38,193 nucleotides of DNA from Saprospiraceae bacterium (GTDB taxonomy: Bacteria; Bacteroidota; Bacteroidia; Chitinophagales; Saprospiraceae). Within the stretch, counting starts at the first letter, position 1; each line of letters opens with the position of its first letter. The stretch lies in contig JAHDDE010000035.1 in NCBI GenBank assembly GCA_020629515.1, positions 1 to 38,193 of the forward strand, written 5' to 3'. The notes under the pieces are model-generated. The model was given only the letters and a program-made list of their open reading frames with translations. It searched no databases and had not been told where the DNA came from. Position numbers and translations under genes: made by a program. Below, piece by piece: positions 8,178 through 16,145 of the stretch.

Positions 8178-8699
8178 TTATCTAATTCCTAACCTTCTCT
8201 TTATTATATCAGTTTTATCAAATTTATCTCCTACAAAAAGTACACCCGCTGACCCTGCTTTGTCCAAGACTATGTCAAATCCCATATCCAGTGCATATGT
8301 TTGAATTGCTCCAAAAACTTTTTCTTGGATAGGGTTAATAATCTCTCTTCTCTTAAGAAACAACTCTCCTTCTGGACCAAACTTTCGCTTCTGTAGATCC
8401 CTAACTTGTCTTTCTTTTTGAGCTATTTCTTCCTCTCGTTGTGCTCTAACCTCACTACTCAAAAGTACTTGCTCAGCCTGATACTTGTTATACATACTTT
8501 TTACTTTATCAAATTCACGAGCTATATCTTGATTCCAGTCCGCTGCAATTTTATCAATTTCTTGCTGAGCGGATATATATTCTGGCAACTCTGCCAGTAC
8601 TGCATTAATATCAACTATAGCGATTTTTTGAGCATTGACAGATTGTCCCACTAATAAAGTAAGGGCTAATGCTCCTATAAAGGCTTGAATTTTATTCAT
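8178..8699 (-). CDS. Skp/OmpH family periplasmic chaperone (second of two)
   Basis: From the ATG at 8699 the protein is 173 residues: signal peptide MNKIQAFIGALALTLLVGQS cleaved before QKIAIVD, a coiled coil rich in Glu, Gln and Arg (about 50-120), and a C-terminal GFDIVLDKAGSAGVLFVGDK that matches the Skp fold end. An in-frame ATG 42 bases further upstream would add 14 residues before the signal peptide and is rejected. It is paralogous to 7605-8117. The two proteins differ enough in the coiled coil to be separate chaperones rather than a recent duplication. Confidence 0.9.
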   Translation of the reverse strand: MNKIQAFIGALALTLLVGQSVNAQKIAIVDINAVLAELPEYISAQQEIDKIAADWNQDIAREFDKVKSMYNKYQAEQVLLSSEVRAQREEEIAQKERQVRDLQKRKFGPEGELFLKRREIINPIQEKVFGAIQTYALDMGFDIVLDKAGSAGVLFVGDKFDKTDIIKRRLGIR

Positions 8700-8820
8700 A
8701 TTTTTCAAATTGTCTGGATTGTAAATGTATACTGTTCTCAACGGTATTGACGAATGATTCGATCTTGATGTTTTTTCTTTAACTATTGTTTAACGGACTT
8801 TGAGATATACTTCACGATTT

Positions 8821-9372
8821 TCATTTACTCGTCAACACATAGTTGTCATAGCCCTTTGACTTTAAGCTAGCCGATCTATCATTAGCTGTACTTCTCGAGG
8901 AGTATCTTCCAGCTATAACAGTATGATATTGTGATAAATCGAATACTACCTTCTCGGCACTATATCCCAAATTATTAAGTTTTCTGACCATAGCATCTGC
9001 ATTACTTTCAACAAGATAATTACCTGCTACTATTAGATATCGCCCAGTGCTATTACTACTTTGAGTTCTATTAACCGTAACAGGTGTTGGGTCAGGAGTA
9101 TCAGTTGTAGTGTAGTCTATTTCATCTGAGACTTCTACATTTTCGTCTACATCATCATCCGACTGATTGACATCAGAAGAATAACTAACATCATCATCTT
9201 CAAAAAATGAATCCGAAGAGTTATCATCAGCGATATCTTCTAACTTATCATTAGCAGATTGTGACTCTTCTGTCTTATCTTTCTGACCACATGACTGTAC
9301 TATTAATGCACTACCAAAGTAAAGTGCAAAAAGTAGTAGGCTGGATAAAACGACATTCAACGGTTTAGACAT
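8821..9372 (-). CDS. SPOR-domain lipoprotein with acidic linker
   Basis: 183 residues. The N-terminal hydrophobic segment ends in VQSC (Cys28), a plausible lipobox. Residues about 30-95 are very rich in Asp, Glu and Ser and probably disordered. The last ~75 residues (RYLIVAGNYLVESNADAM..., then YHTVIAGRYSSRSTA and YDNYVLTSK) form a SPOR domain, which binds denuded glycan strands of septal peptidoglycan. A role in the cell envelope or at the division site is inferred. It follows the PurF-like gene by 32 bases on the same strand, probably in one transcript, although the two functions have no obvious connection. Confidence 0.85.
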   Translation of the reverse strand: MSKPLNVVLSSLLLFALYFGSALIVQSCGQKDKTEESQSANDKLEDIADDNSSDSFFEDDDVSYSSDVNQSDDDVDENVEVSDEIDYTTTDTPDPTPVTVNRTQSSNSTGRYLIVAGNYLVESNADAMVRKLNNLGYSAEKVVFDLSQYHTVIAGRYSSRSTANDRSASLKSKGYDNYVLTSK

Positions 9373-9404
9373 ATAGCACTTTTTTGTTGTATAAAAAACG
9401 GTCT

Positions 9405-11297
9405 TTAATAAGCTCTGACATTTTTATTTTCCATAAAGTTAATAAAAGAACGGTTGACTACTCGGTTGCCTCCTGGTGTTGGATAATTACCCGAAAAATA
9501 CCAGTCCCCATTATTATTTGGGCAAGCTTCTCTAAGGTCTTCTACTGTCTGAAAAATGATTTTCACCTCACAGTTAATATTTTCTGGAGTCAATATCACA
9601 CTAATCCTATCAGAAATCTGGGTATAGCTATATAACCCATATAACTCCTGTACCAGATTACAAGAATCCAGTTTTCCTTCTTTCTCTAATTTCTTGGCTT
9701 CCTTATAAGTCTTTTGTAAAACGTCTTCTTTTTTATGTTCTTTGATTAAACTTATGAGTGCCTGAAATGCAGCAAATTCTCCCATTTTTGACATATCAAT
9801 ACCATAACAATCAGGATATCTGATCTGTGGAGCCGAAGAAATCACTATAATTTTCTTTGGTTTAAGTCGCGATATGATCTCAATAATACTATCTCTTAAT
9901 GTCGCTCCTCTCACTATCGAATCATCCAATACCACCACAGTATCTTCTCCATTTTTGACTAATCCATAAGTCACGTCATAAACGTGCGAGATCATCTCAC
10001 CCCTCGAGGTATCATCAGCTATAAATGTTCTTAGTTTCTCATCTTTTATAGCTAGCTTCTCGACTCTTGGCCTAAAGTCTAATATCTTTTCGATTTCTTT
10101 TGTGGTAAGACTGCCCTTTGCTTCATTAATTTTTGCCGCTTTGCGCTTATTTAGCTCGTCATGAATACCCTCTACAAAACCATAGAAAGCAACTTCTGCA
10201 GTATTCGGAATAAATGAAAAAATGGTTTTTTTAAACTCATTTTTGATTTCATCTAATACGTAAGGTACTAATAGCTTACCCAACTTCTTTCTTTCTTGAT
10301 AGATATCTCTATCTGTACCTCTCGAAAAATAGATCCTCTCAAAAGAGCATGCCGTCCTTTCCAATTGATCCTTACATGCCACTTCGCTTATCTTCCCATT
10401 TTTCTTGATGATTAATGCATGTCCCCTTTTGAGCTCTTTGATCTCTGTGGATAATACATTGAATGCGGTTTGAATAGCCGGTCTTTCAGAAGCCATCACA
10501 ACTACCTCATCATCTTGATAATAAAATGCGGGACGTATACCAGAAGGATCTCTAAACACGAATGCATCTCCGTGTCCTATTAAACCAGCCATGACATATC
10601 CTCCATCAAATTTTCTACTTGCCCTTTGTAGAATTCTTTGAATATCTAAATGCTCCGCTATTAGGGTATTAATCTCTTGTATATCATTAGTCTCCGCCTT
10701 AAACCAATTGTAGAGTCGTTCTACTTCATCATCCAAGAAATGCCCTATTTTTTCGAGAACGGTAACAGTATCTGATTTTTCTTTAGGGTATTGTCCTAAG
10801 TCCAATAATTCGCCAAACAATTCTTCGACGTTGGTCAAGTTAAAATTACCGGCTAATACCAAGTTTCTACTGATCCAATTATTCTGTCTTAAGAAGGGAT
10901 GTACTGTCTCGATGATATTCTTACCATGAGTACCATATCTAAGATGTCCTAATAAAAGTTCGCCAGTATAAGGTTTATTTTCTTTTAACCATACTGGGTC
11001 ATTAAGCTGCTCTTGAGTGCAATTTTCAAAGTGAGCAAAGGCTCCGGTGAATAAGTCCTTGAGATATTGAGGACTATTGCTCCTGCGTCGGCTGATATAT
11101 CTTTTTCCAGGAAGCGTGTCCAATTTTATAGTAGCCAACCCAGCACCATCCTGCCCTCGGTTTCTTTGTTTTTGAAGTAGTATCTGAAGTTTGTAAAGAC
11201 CATATAGAGACGATCCATATTTCTCCTGATAATAACTCAGTGGTTTGAGCAATCGTACCATTGCTAACCCACATTCGTGCTTGATAAATTCACTCAT
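9405..11297 (-). CDS. Long PurF-like amidotransferase/phosphoribosyltransferase
   Basis: From the ATG at 11297 the protein is 630 residues, about 130-150 longer than typical PurF. The class II glutamine amidotransferase domain has HECGLAM with Cys9 as candidate nucleophile, RNRGQDGAG near residue 50 and LLLGHLRYGTHG. The phosphoribosyltransferase domain has the PRPP loop VVVLDDSIVRGAT (Asp458-Thr466). The C-terminus ends GDWYFSGNYPTPGGNRVVNR. Such long forms are often annotated as amidophosphoribosyltransferase in Bacteroidota, alongside a regular PurF, so its reaction is uncertain. The ORF extends to 11315, but a TACTTTTG box covers that region and the family start is at MSEFIKHECG. No purine gene is adjacent. 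Confidence 0.85.
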   Translation of the reverse strand: MSEFIKHECGLAMVRLLKPLSYYQEKYGSSLYGLYKLQILLQKQRNRGQDGAGLATIKLDTLPGKRYISRRRSNSPQYLKDLFTGAFAHFENCTQEQLNDPVWLKENKPYTGELLLGHLRYGTHGKNIIETVHPFLRQNNWISRNLVLAGNFNLTNVEELFGELLDLGQYPKEKSDTVTVLEKIGHFLDDEVERLYNWFKAETNDIQEINTLIAEHLDIQRILQRASRKFDGGYVMAGLIGHGDAFVFRDPSGIRPAFYYQDDEVVVMASERPAIQTAFNVLSTEIKELKRGHALIIKKNGKISEVACKDQLERTACSFERIYFSRGTDRDIYQERKKLGKLLVPYVLDEIKNEFKKTIFSFIPNTAEVAFYGFVEGIHDELNKRKAAKINEAKGSLTTKEIEKILDFRPRVEKLAIKDEKLRTFIADDTSRGEMISHVYDVTYGLVKNGEDTVVVLDDSIVRGATLRDSIIEIISRLKPKKIIVISSAPQIRYPDCYGIDMSKMGEFAAFQALISLIKEHKKEDVLQKTYKEAKKLEKEGKLDSCNLVQELYGLYSYTQISDRISVILTPENINCEVKIIFQTVEDLREACPNNNGDWYFSGNYPTPGGNRVVNRSFINFMENKNVRAY

Positions 11298-11304
11298 GAG
11301 TTTA

Positions 11305-11312
11305 CAAAAGTA
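11305..11312 (-). promoter_or_regulatory. Predicted -7 box (TACTTTTG), near-leaderless promoter of the PurF-like gene
   Basis: TACTTTTG matches TAnnTTTG and ends only seven bases before the ATG at 11297. Transcription would start at or just before the start codon. No clear TTG was found at the -33 position. The box excludes the in-frame ATG at 11315 as the start. Confidence 0.5.
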
Positions 11313-11423
11313 CACATATGGAGGTTTATTTGGTTCATAATCTTTATCACATAGCTGTGATTGTTTTTTGTGTCTACATTTTTTAGATATTTAGAGTAAA
11401 TTAGTTTTATAACCTTCTACTTT

Positions 11424-11738
11424 ATGGGATTTTTTCAGTTTGGAAAAAGAATTAAGCATAGACAATTCGACTACCACCCACGCTTTTATGATCCAGATAA
11501 GGAAGAATTAGAAAATAGAGTCAAAAAATACGATAGATCTGCCACTGAGTTTGAGATTAGTAAAGAACGTATACGTGGCGGGTTACGCAGAAAATATCGT
11601 GTCAATAATGAATACAGCAAGAGTATCCGAAATAAGTCTAACAAGATCCTTTTATTCACAATTGCCATACTATTGTTGATTACTTTCTTCTTTATATCAG
11701 AGTACTTACCACGAATTATTGCCAGCTTTGAACAATAA
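11424..11738 (+). CDS. Small conserved membrane protein upstream of mutL
   Basis: 104 residues. The first 70 are very basic and polar (GKRIKHRQFDYHPRFYDPDKEE, later RGGLRRKYR). One transmembrane helix (about 74-95: ILLFTIAILLLITFFFISEYL) ends the protein, giving a C-terminally anchored topology with the basic part in the cytoplasm. Small proteins of this look, with an N-terminal FDYxPRFYD motif, are found near mutL or ribH in other Bacteroidota (from memory), where no function has been assigned. It lies 21 bases before mutL and is probably the first gene of the mutL-rhomboid operon. The minus-strand reading of the same interval is a shadow. Confidence 0.75.
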   Translation: MGFFQFGKRIKHRQFDYHPRFYDPDKEELENRVKKYDRSATEFEISKERIRGGLRRKYRVNNEYSKSIRNKSNKILLFTIAILLLITFFFISEYLPRIIASFEQ

Positions 11739-11759
11739 TTATAAGAGGACAATTATTCG

Positions 11760-13595
11760 ATGAGCGGTATTATCAATCTATTGCCAGATTCACTGGCCAA
11801 TCAGATTGCTGCAGGAGAGGTTATCCAGCGGCCAGCATCTGTGGTGAAAGAACTTTTGGAAAACTCTATAGATGCTAAAAGTTCGTCCATACGTCTTATC
11901 CTAAAAGACTCAGGTAAGACACTTATTCAGGTAGTAGATAATGGCATAGGAATGACTGAGCCTGATGCAAGGATGTGCTTTGAGAGACATGCCACTTCCA
12001 AGATCAGTCATTCTGATGACTTATTTAATATTAGGTCTTTTGGATTCAGAGGAGAAGCTATGGCATCTATAGCGGCTGTAGCCAGTGTAGAGTTAAAAAC
12101 AAGACATCAATCTCAAGAGCTAGGGACCCAACTGATCATAGAAGGCAGTAAGGTTAAAAAACAAGAACCCTGTCAGGTAGCACAGGGCACGAGCATATCT
12201 GTGAAAAATTTGTTTTTCAATGTTCCTGCAAGACGTAAATTCTTGAAATCTGACCCCGTCGAATTAAAACATATACTCGAAGAATTTATCAGAGTTGCCC
12301 TTCCTAATCCTCACATTCACTTCAGTGTTCATCACAACGAAAATGAACTATATCATTTTCCAGTATCTAATATTAGACAGAGGATAGTAAACTATTTCGG
12401 AAAAAATGTAAATGAAAAAATAGTTCCTGTATCGGAGGATACCGATTTTGTAAAAATTAGCGGTTTTATTGGAAAGCCAGATCTGGTAAAAAAATCCCGT
12501 GGAGATCAATACTTATTTGTCAATAAAAGATTTATCAAAAGCAATTATATCAACCATGCTATAAAAGCTGCATACGAAAATTTGATCCCACAAGATCAAT
12601 TTCCATTTTTTGTGCTTCTCATGGACGTAGATCCTGCAATGATAGATGTAAATATTCATCCCACTAAACAGGAGGTGAAATTCGAAAATGAACGTCTGAT
12701 ATATAATTATATCAAGGTAGCCGTCAAACACGCTTTAGGTAAATACAGTATAGCTCCATCTTTGGATTTTGATAATGTGAAGTTAGCTGGTCAAAATATC
12801 GCTACCCTTGCTGGTCAATCAGCCAGTGCTCAGGAAGTAATCAATCGGAGCAGCGGCCTAAACTCAAGCTCCACCGCTCAATTTAATCGTCCAAGCCAAA
12901 CAGAAAAGGATAAGTGGAATCAGTTTTATGCTGATTTGAGCCAATCTACAGCTACTCAAGAGTCTCCTCAAGCGATCACCTTGAGCAGCGATTGGTCTGA
13001 GGATGATGAAAATGATGTCGTGCCTCAAGAGAATACTAAACACAGTTTTCAAGTGCATGAGTCCTATATCATCAGCCCGATCAAATCAGGGTTAATGGTT
13101 ATAGACCAAGAAGCAGCACATGAAAGAATATTATATGAACAGTATCTAAAACTTCTGAAAGATCACAAAATCGTCTCTCAGAAAAGTTTATTTCCCGAAA
13201 CTGTTCAGATAGACCCTAAAAACTCCAAAATTCTGGATGAGCTTATAGACGAACTTCAGTTAATTGGTATAGGAATAGAGAAAATAGGCGCCCATACATA
13301 TCTCATCAACTCTGTCCCATTAGAAGGGATGATAGAACAACCTGCTGCATTTGTTGAAAACTTCATGAATACTTATGTGGCCAATACCGAAATCCAATTA
13401 GGTATAAAAGAAAACATTGCAAGGTCCATGGCTGTTAATAGCAGCATCAAAAGGGGTCGAAACTTAATGGAAGAAGAAATTGTTGAATTGATAGATCAAC
13501 TTTTTGCCTGCGAAATGCCTTATAAAAGCCCAACAGGTAAAAAATGCTTTATCACGTATAGTTTAGATGAAATGCTCAATCGATTTAAAAGTTAA
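11760..13595 (+). CDS. mutL: DNA mismatch repair protein MutL
   Basis: 611 residues. The N-terminal GHKL ATPase is complete: LANQIAAGEVIQRPASVVKEL, DNGIGM, RHATSKI and the FRGEA motif. A low-complexity linker (about 330-425) leads to the C-terminal dimerisation domain. The three metal-site motifs of endonuclease-type MutL are altered: DQEAAHERILYE at about 449 (His replaced by Glu), AVNSSIK at about 558 where ACR is expected, and SPTGKK at about 590 where CPHGRP is expected. It therefore may lack nicking activity and rely on another strand-discrimination mechanism. It matches incoming MutS-mismatch complexes in the cytoplasm. The downstream rhomboid gene starts six bases after its stop. Confidence 0.96.
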   Translation: MSGIINLLPDSLANQIAAGEVIQRPASVVKELLENSIDAKSSSIRLILKDSGKTLIQVVDNGIGMTEPDARMCFERHATSKISHSDDLFNIRSFGFRGEAMASIAAVASVELKTRHQSQELGTQLIIEGSKVKKQEPCQVAQGTSISVKNLFFNVPARRKFLKSDPVELKHILEEFIRVALPNPHIHFSVHHNENELYHFPVSNIRQRIVNYFGKNVNEKIVPVSEDTDFVKISGFIGKPDLVKKSRGDQYLFVNKRFIKSNYINHAIKAAYENLIPQDQFPFFVLLMDVDPAMIDVNIHPTKQEVKFENERLIYNYIKVAVKHALGKYSIAPSLDFDNVKLAGQNIATLAGQSASAQEVINRSSGLNSSSTAQFNRPSQTEKDKWNQFYADLSQSTATQESPQAITLSSDWSEDDENDVVPQENTKHSFQVHESYIISPIKSGLMVIDQEAAHERILYEQYLKLLKDHKIVSQKSLFPETVQIDPKNSKILDELIDELQLIGIGIEKIGAHTYLINSVPLEGMIEQPAAFVENFMNTYVANTEIQLGIKENIARSMAVNSSIKRGRNLMEEEIVELIDQLFACEMPYKSPTGKKCFITYSLDEMLNRFKS

Positions 13596-13601
13596 ATTTT
13601 C

Positions 13602-14180
13602 ATGAATAATTTGACAGAAGTAGTTAAGCAGCTGATCATAATCAATGCTATTTTATTTTTCGGTACTAACCTGCCAATGTTATCCCAATTTCGAGAATAC
13701 TTTATCTTATTCCCACCACAGACTCAGTACTTTAAGCCTATACAATTGGTTACTCATATGTTCATGCATGCTGATATGGGTCATCTTTTTTTCAATATGC
13801 TTACTCTTTACTTCTTTGGCCCTATGATTGAACGTCTTTGGGGCTCCAAGAAATTTTTAGTCTATTACTTAGCTTGTGGTTTTGGAGCTATGATTTTACA
13901 TCTTTTGATCGGTGGTAATGCACCAGTACTTGGTGCATCTGGTGCCATATCCGGAGTAGTCCTGGCATTTGCCGTATTATTCCCCAATGCGAGGATTATG
14001 TTGTTGATCCCACCGATACCTATGAAGGCCAAACACATGGTTCTAATATTTTTAGGTATTGACCTATTTATGGGATTAAGCAATTATAATACTGGCATTG
14101 CTCATTTTGCGCACCTTGGGGGTGCCTTATTCGGTTTTCTATTAATTATGATTTGGAGAAAATTTCCATTTAACATGTAA
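13602..14180 (+). CDS. Rhomboid family intramembrane serine protease
   Basis: 192 residues with six predicted membrane helices, a minimal rhomboid core. Catalytic dyad: Ser113 in GASGAISG and His171 in AHFAHLGGALFGF. HMFMHADMGHLFFNM carries the conserved His/Asn (Asn65) that stabilises the oxyanion, and the L1-loop Arg lies in GPMIERLWG. It cleaves within transmembrane segments of client proteins; clients are unknown. It sits immediately after mutL (six-base gap) and before a second, longer rhomboid, an order I recall from other Bacteroidota. All catalytic residues are present, so it should be active. Confidence 0.93.
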   Translation: MNNLTEVVKQLIIINAILFFGTNLPMLSQFREYFILFPPQTQYFKPIQLVTHMFMHADMGHLFFNMLTLYFFGPMIERLWGSKKFLVYYLACGFGAMILHLLIGGNAPVLGASGAISGVVLAFAVLFPNARIMLLIPPIPMKAKHMVLIFLGIDLFMGLSNYNTGIAHFAHLGGALFGFLLIMIWRKFPFNM

Positions 14181-14211
14181 CTTTTTCTCTCCATGACGTT
14201 CTTATAATTAT

Positions 14212-15081
14212 ATGCTACAGTCGATAATTGATGATATAAGAGGACAATTCAGATACGGCAATAAGGTGATGCAAATCATCTTGGTTAATCTATTCGTATT
14301 TGTAGGCATAGTTATAATAAGAGCTTTTAGCCCATCTCACACTGGGTTTTTTGACATCTTCTTCGAATGGATAGCATTGCCTTCAGGTTGGTTATCACTT
14401 TTTCAAAAACCTTGGACATTATTCACACATATGTTTGTCCACAAAGGATTGTGGCATTTTGGTTGGAATATGTTGATGTTCTATTGGTTTGGCAAGATTG
14501 TAGGTGACCTTATTGGAGATAAAAAAATTGTTCCATTATATATCTCTGGGGGAATCTTTGGCGCCATATTCTACCTTCTCTACGCTTCTCTGGTCAATAT
14601 AGTTGGTATTGCTTTTGGTGCTTCAGCTGCGGTCATGACCTTTGTGGTAGCAGCAGGATTTTTGGCGCCTGATTATAACATGCGCTTAATATTGCTTGGA
14701 GATGTAAAGCTTAAGTATATCGCTGCCGTATTATTCTTTTTAGATTTTGTAAGCATCTCAGAAGCTAGCAATACTGGCGGAGCAATTGCACATATTGGCG
14801 GAGCGATATTTGGAGGATTATACATCTATCTTTTGCAAAATGGTACAGATCTACTCCAATTCAAACCAATACAAAAATCTTCTACAAACCCTCGAAGAAC
14901 AAACAAATCAATGAAAGTAGTTCACTCTTCTAAATCAAAGGCCATAAGTCAACCAAAAAAGAAATCACCAGACCTCCAAGCTGAAGTTGATAAGATATTA
15001 GATAAAATCAATGAATCCGGCTATGACAGTCTTTCTGCAGAAGATAAAGAAATACTCTTTCAAGCCAGCAAAAAGAAATAG
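14212..15081 (+). CDS. Rhomboid family intramembrane protease with cytosolic C-terminal tail
   Basis: 289 residues: six membrane helices in the first ~215, then a basic Ser/Lys-rich linker and a short helical C-terminal motif (EVDKILDKINESGYDSLSAEDKEILFQA). The dyad is Ser138 in GASAAVM (GxSA rather than GxSG) and His194 in AHIGGAIFGG; Asn86 lies in HFGWNM. The C-terminal motif occurs at the end of many Bacteroidota rhomboids (from memory) and may regulate or tether the enzyme. The gene is 31 bases after the preceding rhomboid, an evident ancient tandem pair of clearly different sequence. Confidence 0.92.
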   Translation: MLQSIIDDIRGQFRYGNKVMQIILVNLFVFVGIVIIRAFSPSHTGFFDIFFEWIALPSGWLSLFQKPWTLFTHMFVHKGLWHFGWNMLMFYWFGKIVGDLIGDKKIVPLYISGGIFGAIFYLLYASLVNIVGIAFGASAAVMTFVVAAGFLAPDYNMRLILLGDVKLKYIAAVLFFLDFVSISEASNTGGAIAHIGGAIFGGLYIYLLQNGTDLLQFKPIQKSSTNPRRTNKSMKVVHSSKSKAISQPKKKSPDLQAEVDKILDKINESGYDSLSAEDKEILFQASKKK

Positions 15082-15087
15082 AGTTAA

Positions 15088-16128
15088 TTGAAATCCAAAT
15101 TACTCAAATGGAGCACATTGCTGATATCATGTGCCGTGGTGATATCCTATTTTTCGCAATGGATTAAACCTTCAGGATGGTTTAATTTCTCCTTTTTGGG
15201 TTTAGCTTATCCCTATCTATATATACTAATCTGCATTCTTTTAGGATTACAGCTTACTAATAGAAAATGGTACACCTATTTGGCCCTAATAAGCATCCTA
15301 ATAGGATTAAAAGGCTTTTTGAATTATATCAATTTTAATAAGACTAACTCTCCAAAAAATGATGTATTCACTGTGATGAGTTACAATACTATGACAGGCA
15401 TCCAGATGGTCGATGATAGATACGTCATGACTTCTGATATCAAAAAAGAGTTCGCTGAACTTATAGAAAAAGAACCCGCACCAGATATAATATTGGCTCA
15501 AGAGGTTAATAAAGTCGTTGAAAAAATATTGCCTTCTAAAACAAGATATCCCTACTATCATAAATTAAAAAGGAGAGGTGCCGTGATTATCTCCAAATAT
15601 CCAATTGTCAAACAAGGATTTGTTGATTTTGGTGCCAAACCCAATTCATGTTTATGGGCAGATATTGAGATTAATGGAAAGATCTCGAGAGTGTATAGCA
15701 TCCATTTAGAATCAAACCGCTTTAGCAGTAAATCTGTAAAGATGTTGACTGACAGCAAATATGAGGGTCAAGAAACTTTGTCTGGCATCAAAGAGATCTT
15801 GAGTAAATACCAAAAGTACGCCTTGATACGAGCAGAACAAGCAGAACAAGTAAAGAACCATATGAGGAGTAGTCCATATCCCGTGATTATTGCTGGAGAC
15901 CTGAATGAGCCTCCAATATCATACTCCTATAGAACACTCAAGAGAGATATGCTCGATGCTTTTATAGAAAAAGGAAATGGCTTAGGTACTACTTGGAATG
16001 GAAACATTCCGCTACTCAGAATTGATTATATGCTGGCCGATCAAGACTATGAAATTCACTCTTTTCATATCTTAAAGAGTAATCTATCCGATCATTATCC
16101 AGTTAAAGCAGTGTTTGAACTGAAATAA
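15088..16128 (+). CDS. Membrane-anchored endonuclease/exonuclease/phosphatase (EEP) family protein
   Basis: 346 residues. Two or three N-terminal hydrophobic segments (about 5-75) precede an EEP domain with VMSYNTMTG, ILAQEVNK (metal-binding Glu), YSIHLESN, IIAGDLNEPP and the terminal RIDYML plus LSDHYPVKAVF. The substrate may be a nucleic acid, a phospholipid or an inositol phosphate; membrane tethering favours a lipid or extracellular nucleic acid, but this is inference. The start is TTG at 15088: an in-frame TAA directly precedes it and the next ATG is inside the catalytic domain. It begins six bases after the rhomboid stop codon, so it is translationally close-coupled. Confidence 0.88.
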   Translation: MKSKLLKWSTLLISCAVVISYFSQWIKPSGWFNFSFLGLAYPYLYILICILLGLQLTNRKWYTYLALISILIGLKGFLNYINFNKTNSPKNDVFTVMSYNTMTGIQMVDDRYVMTSDIKKEFAELIEKEPAPDIILAQEVNKVVEKILPSKTRYPYYHKLKRRGAVIISKYPIVKQGFVDFGAKPNSCLWADIEINGKISRVYSIHLESNRFSSKSVKMLTDSKYEGQETLSGIKEILSKYQKYALIRAEQAEQVKNHMRSSPYPVIIAGDLNEPPISYSYRTLKRDMLDAFIEKGNGLGTTWNGNIPLLRIDYMLADQDYEIHSFHILKSNLSDHYPVKAVFELK

Positions 16129-16131
16129 AGA

Positions 16132-16139
16132 TATTTTTG
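16132..16139 (+). promoter_or_regulatory. Predicted -7 box (TATTTTTG) for cysS
   Basis: TATTTTTG fits TAnnTTTG and lies at the start of the gap between the EEP gene and cysS. TTTG at 16114-16117 is 14 bases upstream, shorter than the usual 19-20. It ends seven bases before the outer ATG (16146), so either that ATG is used leaderlessly or the inner ATG at 16227 follows an ~80-base leader. Confidence 0.45.
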
Positions 16140-16145
16140 CACATT

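Noticed and set aside
11486-11752. 88-residue ORF antisense to the small membrane protein before mutL
   Set aside because: The plus-strand protein has a sensible basic domain plus one TM helix and fits the operon; the antisense reading does not resemble a known protein.
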